8,373 nucleotides of DNA from Actinomycetales bacterium (lineage in GTDB: Bacteria; Actinomycetota; Actinomycetes; S36-B12): NCBI GenBank assembly GCA_017849335.1, contig JAFIHP010000088.1, forward strand, positions 1 to 8,373, written 5' to 3'. The translations under genes were made by a program, and so were the position numbers. The notes beneath the pieces were generated by a model. It was not told the DNA's origin and did no database searches. It saw only the letters and a program-made list of their open reading frames with translations. Positions 4,544 through 8,373 of this stretch are shown one piece after another (position 1 is the first letter of the stretch; the number at the start of each line of letters is the position of its first letter).

Positions 4544-5485
4544 ATGGGCTATCAGGTGTTCGGGCTCCCCGGTCCGGTCTGGACGATGGCGCTGTGGGCG
4601 TCGGTCAGCGCCGCGGTCGGTGCGGGCCGTCTCGGTTCGGGGACGCCTCGGGCGTCCTGGTGGCTGGCCGCCATCGCCACCGACCTGCTCGTCGTCGCCG
4701 TGCTGCTCGTCCTGCGCCGGGCCACCCCGACGTGGGTGCTCGCGGTGATGACGGGGGTGGAGATCGTCGTCTCGGCGGCGATCATCGCCGTCACGCTCCT
4801 GCCCACGGTCGTCACGACCACCTCGACGACGATGGTGGTCGCGGTGCTGTACGTCGGCCTGTGGTGGCCAGGGAGGGCGGCCTGGGTGTGCGCCGCCGGC
4901 AGCTCGATCGCGCTGCTGTTCGCCTACGTCGTCAGCCCCACCGTCACGGACGAGGTCGCCGTGTGGGCGACCATGACCGCCATCCTCGTCGCGCTCGCGG
5001 GCGGGCTGTCGATCGTGGTGCGACGGGGTGCCGCGCTCGCCAGCCGAGATCCGTTGACCGGGCTGCTCAACCGGGCGGGCATCGAGGAGTACCTCCGGGT
5101 CCATCCGCGGGCCGGTCGTGCGGTGCTGCCGCGCACCGTCGTCGTGATCGACGTCGACGACTTCAAGCGCCTCAACGACACGCAGGGCCATGCCGCGGGA
5201 GACGACGCACTGCGCCGGCTCGCCGACGCCTGGCGGGCGGAGCTGCGGCCGGACGACGTCGCCGCGCGGCTCGGCGGGGACGAGTTCGTCCTGATGCTGC
5301 CCCGAACCTCGGCCGACGGCGCCCTCGACCTGGTCGGACGGCTTCGGGACCGGTGCGACCTCGCGTGGTCCGCCGGCGCCACGGACTGGCCGGCGGATGA
5401 GGAGTTCAGCGACGCCCTGCGCCGGGCGGACCGGCTGATGTACGCCGACAAGTACCGCCGCCGGGGGACCGGCCCCGAACGTTGA
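4544..5485 (+). CDS. Membrane-bound GGDEF diguanylate cyclase
   Basis: A 313-residue protein with an N-terminal membrane module and a C-terminal GGDEF domain, predicted to make cyclic di-GMP from two GTP on the cytoplasmic side. Hydrophobic segments occur near residues 10-28, 39-58, 64-87, 94-109, 113-131 and 139-160, five or six helices with no known sensor motif. The GGDEF domain starts at D169-PLTGLLNR. The metal and GTP residues are D203-V-D-D-F-K and N211-D212, and the signature G244-G-D-E-F248 is intact. An inhibitory I-site R235-x-x-D238 lies five residues before it, so product feedback is likely. The part after GGDEF is shorter than usual (65 residues), but the closing ADRLMYADK is kept. 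The ATG has GAGG 8 nt upstream; an in-frame GTG at 4556 is an alternative start. Confidence 0.88.
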   Translation: MGYQVFGLPGPVWTMALWASVSAAVGAGRLGSGTPRASWWLAAIATDLLVVAVLLVLRRATPTWVLAVMTGVEIVVSAAIIAVTLLPTVVTTTSTTMVVAVLYVGLWWPGRAAWVCAAGSSIALLFAYVVSPTVTDEVAVWATMTAILVALAGGLSIVVRRGAALASRDPLTGLLNRAGIEEYLRVHPRAGRAVLPRTVVVIDVDDFKRLNDTQGHAAGDDALRRLADAWRAELRPDDVAARLGGDEFVLMLPRTSADGALDLVGRLRDRCDLAWSAGATDWPADEEFSDALRRADRLMYADKYRRRGTGPER

Positions 5486-5511
5486 CGGCATCTCCCGGCG
5501 TTCCGTAGATT
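5482..5511 (+). promoter_or_regulatory. Promoter of the dioxygenase gene
   Basis: TTGACG (5482-5487) and GTAGAT (5505-5510) are separated by 17 nt; TAGATT with 18 nt spacing is an equally good reading. This is the best sigma-70-like promoter in the window. Its -35 overlaps the TGA stop of the diguanylate cyclase gene. The start would fall near 5518, giving a leader of nearly 50 nt. Confidence 0.55.
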
Positions 5512-5552
5512 CCCCAATGCGGATTTTCAGTCCGCAGTACGGAACGCGAAGC

Positions 5553-5559
5553 GGGAGGA
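5553..5559 (+). promoter_or_regulatory. Ribosome binding site deciding the dioxygenase start
   Basis: GGGAGGA lies 5 nt before the ATG at 5565. This favours that codon over an in-frame ATG at 5517, which has no ribosome binding site and coincides with the predicted transcription start. Confidence 0.75.
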
Positions 5560-5564
5560 CGGTC

Positions 5565-6299
5565 ATGTCGACGCCAGCACCCGAGGCGGCGGAACAGCTC
5601 GGTCGAGACGGCGTCGTCATCGTGACGGGTGTCCTCGAACCCGCTGCGATCGAGCGCGGGTGTGCGCTCCTGGACGAGATTTACGCGCGTCCGCGCGACC
5701 TTGCCCTCGAGGCACCGGGGTACAGCGTCGACTCGGGCGCTGCCGGTGAGCCGATCCTGGCGCTGCCCGACGGCACGCGGTTCGTCACGAACCTGGTCAG
5801 CAAGGACGCGTTCTTCGCCGACCTGATCGACGACCCCACTGTGCTGGGACTTGTGCGATCACTGATCCCCGACCCCGTCCTCAGCTCCCTCAACAGCCTC
5901 GAGCCCGTCCTCGGCTCCGGCCACCAGACGCTCCACCGGGACGAAGGCCCGGTCGGGCCGGAGGGCGTCGTCACGGTCAACACGCTGTGGCTCTTCGACG
6001 ACGTGGACGCGGACAACGGAGCGACACGGTACGTGCCGGGCACCCAGGAGACGGACGAGCTCGCCGAGCCGGACGATCCGCGCGTGCAGTACGTCACCGC
6101 ACCCGCGGGATCCGTCGTCGTGATGAATGCCCACACGCTCCACGGGGCGAGCGTCAACCTCGACGGGCGTCGGCGTCGGATCGTCCACGTCTACTTCACC
6201 CGGCGGGGTCGCCGGACCCAGACGGACTGGGCGACGTACGTGCCCTCGTCGGTGAGAGATGCTCTCGGACCCGACCGGCGGGCCCTCCTGGGGCTGTGA
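5565..6299 (+). CDS. Phytanoyl-CoA dioxygenase (PhyH) family Fe(II)/2-oxoglutarate enzyme
   Basis: A 244-residue cytoplasmic protein of the PhyH family, which hydroxylates small molecules using Fe(II), O2 and 2-oxoglutarate. The iron-binding facial triad is visible: H124-R-D126 in QTLHRDEG and the distal His193 in NAHTLHGAS. Between them are the family motif NGATRYVPGTQ (151-161) and a beta strand VTVNTLWLFDDV. The Arg cluster at 202-205, about ten residues after the distal His, should supply the 2-oxoglutarate carboxylate contact. The N-terminus (QLGRDGVVIVTGVL) is also typical. The substrate is unknown; family members act on phytanoyl-CoA, ectoine, halogenation substrates and many secondary metabolites, and no biosynthetic cluster surrounds this gene. 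A strong ribosome binding site fixes the start. It converges on the SnoaL-like gene with only 7 bp between stops. Confidence 0.9.
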   Translation: MSTPAPEAAEQLGRDGVVIVTGVLEPAAIERGCALLDEIYARPRDLALEAPGYSVDSGAAGEPILALPDGTRFVTNLVSKDAFFADLIDDPTVLGLVRSLIPDPVLSSLNSLEPVLGSGHQTLHRDEGPVGPEGVVTVNTLWLFDDVDADNGATRYVPGTQETDELAEPDDPRVQYVTAPAGSVVVMNAHTLHGASVNLDGRRRRIVHVYFTRRGRRTQTDWATYVPSSVRDALGPDRRALLGL

Positions 6300-6306
6300 C
6301 CGCGGC

Positions 6307-6705
6307 CTAGGTCGACGTCCCGGCCGCCTCGGCGGCGATGCGGTCGAACTGCGCACCCATGGCGGCGGCCAGGGCCTGTGCGCCGGACAGTGGACGGACC
6401 ATGACGACGAAGTCGTCGATGAACCCCCGCTCGTCCAGATGGAGGATGTCGCACCCGTTGACGACCTTGCCGCCCACCGTGGCCTCGAACACCAGGACGT
6501 GATCGCGTCCGTCCGTGCTGCTGATCGTGCGGACGTACCGGAAGTCCTCGAAGACCCGCAGGACGCCGCGCAGGATGGCGGCCGTGATCGGCTTGCCGAC
6601 GTACGGGGCGAAGGCGACGGGGCTGGTGAAGACGACCTCGTCGGCCAGCAGCGCCTCGATGGCTGACGCGTCGCGGGCGAGGACGGCGTCCTGGAACTCC
6701 TGCAT
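6307..6705 (-). CDS. SnoaL/NTF2-like protein
   Basis: A 132-residue cytoplasmic protein with the NTF2-like cone-shaped alpha+beta fold of the SnoaL group. The opening helix QEFQDAVLARDASAIEALLADEVVF is followed by SPVAFAPYVGKPITAAILRGV and then strands HVLVFEATVGGKVVNGCDILHLDERGFIDDFVVMVRP. The motif G.....I..L......I..f.v..RP is characteristic. Such proteins include isomerases, cyclases and binding proteins that modify small hydrophobic ligands, and many have no known activity. No certain catalytic residue can be named, though Asp86 sits at the usual active-site strand. A strong GGAGGAGG ribosome binding site ending 4 nt before the ATG decides the start. A TAGTGT -10-like hexamer (6741-6736, minus strand) is about 30 nt upstream. 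It is convergent with the dioxygenase gene and divergent from the LolA-like gene. Confidence 0.85.
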   Translation of the reverse strand: MQEFQDAVLARDASAIEALLADEVVFTSPVAFAPYVGKPITAAILRGVLRVFEDFRYVRTISSTDGRDHVLVFEATVGGKVVNGCDILHLDERGFIDDFVVMVRPLSGAQALAAAMGAQFDRIAAEAAGTST

Positions 6706-6735
6706 GAGGCCTCCTCCGAGGGCACGTGGCCCCGG

Positions 6736-6741
6736 ACACTA
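6736..6741 (-). promoter_or_regulatory. Possible -10 element of the SnoaL-like gene
   Basis: On the minus strand TAGTGT fits TANNNT and would give a leader of about 25 nt that includes the GGAGGAGG ribosome binding site. No good -35 box is seen. Confidence 0.35.
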
Positions 6742-6786
6742 CGCCGACGGTCGTCCCCGGGGTGGCCGGATGCGGGACCGCGGATG

Positions 6787-6792
6787 CATGAT
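6787..6792 (+). promoter_or_regulatory. -10 element of the LolA-like gene (leaderless start)
   Basis: CATGAT is close to TATAAT and ends 6 nt before the GTG at 6799, with no Shine-Dalgarno. It overlaps an upstream in-frame ATG at 6784, which argues against that ATG being the start. Confidence 0.4.
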
Positions 6793-6798
6793 GGTCGG

Positions 6799-7905
6799 GT
6801 GACCGTCTTCGATCGACGTCCCCGACTGCGCTGGACCGTGCCGCTCGCGGCAGGGGCGGTGGTCGCGGCGGTCGTCGTGGGCGCAGGTGCCGCGACCGCG
6901 GACTCGGGCCTGCCCGAGCGCACCCCGGCGGAGCTTCTGGTCGCGGTCCAGCAGCCCACGGCACACGCCCTGTCGGGCACCGTGTCGGCCACGGCGGACC
7001 TGGGCCTGCCGGACCTCTCGCTCCTCACGGGCGCGTCGGCCTCCGGGCCGGCCGCGATGCTGAGCGGTACGCACACGCTGCGCGTCTGGACGGACGGTGA
7101 CGCGCGCTCCCGTGTCGACCTGCTGGGCTCGTCCGACGAGTTCGACCTGATCCGGAACGGGCAGGACCTGTGGGCGTGGTCGAGCGGCGACGCCGAGGCC
7201 ACGCACGTGACGCTGCCGGCCGACGACGCGCCGTCGCCGTCGGACGTCCCCGTTCCGGACGGCATGCCGTCGACGCCGCAGGAGGCCGCCGACCTCGTTC
7301 TCTCGGCGCTCGATCCGACGACCGCGGTGACGACGACCGGCGCGAGCACGGTCGCCGGCCGCCCGGTCTACGAGCTGGTGCTGACGCCCAAGCAGGACGG
7401 CACGCGGATCGCACGCGTCGTGATCGCGGTCGATGCGGAGACGAGCGTGCCGCTTCAGGTGCGCGTCTTCTCGACCACGAGCGGCGATCCGGCGATTGAC
7501 GTGGGCTTCACGTCCGTCGACTTCGCCACGCCGGACGCGTCCGTCTTCGCGTTCACTCCGCCGCCGGGGGCGACCGTCACCGAGCGCGACGCGACGTCGT
7601 TCCGCGACGGGTTCCGGGCGAAGGGGTCGGCCGGTCTCTCCGAGCCGACCGTGGTGGGCACCGGATGGACGTCGGTGGCTGTCCTGCCCGTCGGCGACCT
7701 CGGTGCGGGCGACGGCGGCGCGACGGCCAGCGGCTCGGACCAGCTGACCGCGATGATGCAGCTCCTGCCGCGGGTGTCGGGTCCGTGGGGGACCGGACGA
7801 CTGCTCGACGGTGCGCTCATGAGCGCGATCCTCACCGACGACGGCCGGATCGCCGTTGGCGCCGTGACCCCGAAGGTGCTGGAAGCCGCGCTGGCCACGA
7901 CGTGA
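6799..7905 (+). CDS. Exported LolA-like lipoprotein-carrier family protein
   Basis: A 368-residue protein (373 if the in-frame ATG at 6784 is used) exported across the membrane. Residues 10-34 form a signal peptide or signal anchor (RLRWTVPLAAGAV onward) with a likely cut after AATA; there is no lipobox cysteine. The main domain (about 40-258) has the half-barrel pattern of LolA-type proteins: an early helix TPAELLVAVQ, long beta strands such as THTLRVWTDGDARSRVDLLG and NGQDLWAWSS, then RPVYELVLTPK, ARVVIAVDAE and the family-typical end FAFTPPPGATVTE. A further domain of about 95 residues follows (GWTSVAVLPVGDL, then GRLLDGALMSAILTDDGRIAVGAV). Its GTGA overlap with the ABC ATPase gene indicates one transcript and a shared export or envelope role. 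The GTG start is favoured by the -10-like hexamer 6 nt upstream. Confidence 0.82.
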   Translation: MTVFDRRPRLRWTVPLAAGAVVAAVVVGAGAATADSGLPERTPAELLVAVQQPTAHALSGTVSATADLGLPDLSLLTGASASGPAAMLSGTHTLRVWTDGDARSRVDLLGSSDEFDLIRNGQDLWAWSSGDAEATHVTLPADDAPSPSDVPVPDGMPSTPQEAADLVLSALDPTTAVTTTGASTVAGRPVYELVLTPKQDGTRIARVVIAVDAETSVPLQVRVFSTTSGDPAIDVGFTSVDFATPDASVFAFTPPPGATVTERDATSFRDGFRAKGSAGLSEPTVVGTGWTSVAVLPVGDLGAGDGGATASGSDQLTAMMQLLPRVSGPWGTGRLLDGALMSAILTDDGRIAVGAVTPKVLEAALATT

Positions 7906-8373
7906 CCGACCTCGCCGTCGCGACCTCCGGCCTGGTCAAGCGGTTCGGCGGCCACGCGGCTGTCGACGGGATCGACCTAGCGGTCCCGACGGGTTCGGTG
8001 TTCGGCTTCCTCGGGCCGAACGGCTCGGGCAAGACCACCACGATCCGCATGCTGCTCGGCCTCGTCCGCCCCAGCGCGGGGGAGATCACGGTGCTGGGCG
8101 AGCCGGTTCCTGGGCGGACGACCGCGGTCCTGCCGCGAGTGGGGTCGCTGGTCGAAGGGCCGGCGTTCCATCCGTACCTGTCCGGTCGGGCCAACCTCGT
8201 CCGCCTCGACGCCGCGGACGGCTGGGCCGACCCGCGGACGTCGAGGGCACGCATCGATGCCGCGCTCGAGCGGGTCGGTCTGACGGCGTCCGCTCGCAAG
8301 CGCTACCGCGCCTACTCGCTCGGCATGCCATCCCCACCGGCGCGCCGCTTGACAGCCCCGACGCGACCGGCGA
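7902..8373 (+). CDS. ABC transporter ATP-binding protein, N-terminal part (partial, odd end)
   Basis: The reading frame opens with GTG in the stop of the LolA-like gene and runs to the window edge (157 codons seen). It is a cytoplasmic ATPase of the ABC-2 (BcrA/NatA-like) group. Residues 1-28 give SGLVKRFGGHAAVDGIDLAV, the Walker A loop is G38-P-N-G-S-G-K-T-T46, and the segment VGSLVEGPAFHPYLSGRANL (80-99) is the equivalent of the Q-loop region in this group. The protein follows the family up to Y138-S-L-G-M142, where a signature such as RQRLGLA should follow. From 8328 on the codons read PSPPARRLTAP, unlike any ABC signature, and neither other frame restores it. Walker B and the rest are not seen. 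The end may be a rearrangement, an assembly artefact at a contig edge, or a truncated gene. Confidence 0.85.
   Translation, partial: MTDLAVATSGLVKRFGGHAAVDGIDLAVPTGSVFGFLGPNGSGKTTTIRMLLGLVRPSAGEITVLGEPVPGRTTAVLPRVGSLVEGPAFHPYLSGRANLVRLDAADGWADPRTSRARIDAALERVGLTASARKRYRAYSLGMPSPPARRLTAPTRPA

Noticed and set aside
5517..5564. Upstream ATG for the dioxygenase
   Set aside because: It coincides with the predicted transcription start and lacks a ribosome binding site; GGGAGGA precedes the ATG at 5565.
4445..5620. 391-codon minus-strand frame
   Set aside because: It is antisense to the GGDEF gene, with Arg/Gly/Asp/His-rich low-complexity sequence and no homology I can recognise.
6755..6762. CCCCGGGG palindrome in the SnoaL-like/LolA-like spacer
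   Set aside because: It is short and expected by chance in DNA this rich in G and C.
5859..7349. Longest open frame of the window, 496 codons on the minus strand
   Set aside because: It overlaps the dioxygenase, SnoaL-like and LolA-like genes. Its low-complexity Ser/Arg/Pro sequence shows no motif, whereas the competing frames give clear families.
1..8373. Mobile elements, CRISPR arrays, tRNA or rRNA genes
   Set aside because: I looked for transposase-like proteins, terminal inverted repeats, direct repeat arrays and tRNA-like folds and saw none.

Overview
The window is high-GC DNA, with strong G/C preference at third codon positions and long spurious antisense reading frames. This and the gene types (actinobacterial lipoproteins, a LolA-like protein paired with an ABC transporter, a guanidine-III riboswitch, many apparently leaderless genes) point to an Actinomycetota chromosome, possibly Micrococcales; the genus cannot be fixed from sequence alone. 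I see no insertion sequence, prophage, CRISPR, tRNA or rRNA. It looks like ordinary chromosome made of short, mostly single-gene units, and every gap between genes is under 150 bp.

Layout, left to right. (1) 2-525, plus: the 3' end of a probable murQ (MurNAc-6-phosphate etherase), overlapping by 4 nt a single-domain rhodanese. (2) 535-1680, minus: a GNAT acetyltransferase and, upstream of it, a secreted six-cysteine protein of unknown function. (3) 1816-2483, plus: a four-helix membrane protein and a small CxxC protein whose 3' end overlaps the next gene antisense. (4) 2449-2878, minus: a Gdx/SugE-type small multidrug resistance (SMR) guanidinium exporter preceded by a 41-nt guanidine-III (ykkC-III) riboswitch. 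This is the best-supported regulatory element of the window. (5) 2966-5485, plus: YjbQ family protein, lipoprotein, helix-hairpin-helix protein and a membrane GGDEF diguanylate cyclase. (6) 5565-6299, plus: a phytanoyl-CoA-dioxygenase-like Fe(II)/2-oxoglutarate enzyme with its own promoter and strong ribosome binding site. (7) 6307-6705, minus: a SnoaL/NTF2-like protein, convergent with it. (8) 6799-8373, plus: an exported LolA-like protein overlapping by 4 nt an ABC transporter ATPase that runs off the window. The ATPase stops looking like its family right after the start of the signature motif.

How the genes work together: only three functional links are supported. These are the murQ-rhodanese overlap, the riboswitch controlling the guanidinium exporter, and the LolA-like/ABC ATPase pair. 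The rest appear to be independent housekeeping or accessory genes. A recurring feature is that seven of the thirteen genes have a -10-like hexamer ending 6-7 nt before the start codon and no Shine-Dalgarno sequence, which suggests leaderless transcripts. The genes that do have a leader (secreted protein, exporter, dioxygenase, SnoaL-like) carry recognisable purine-rich ribosome binding sites.
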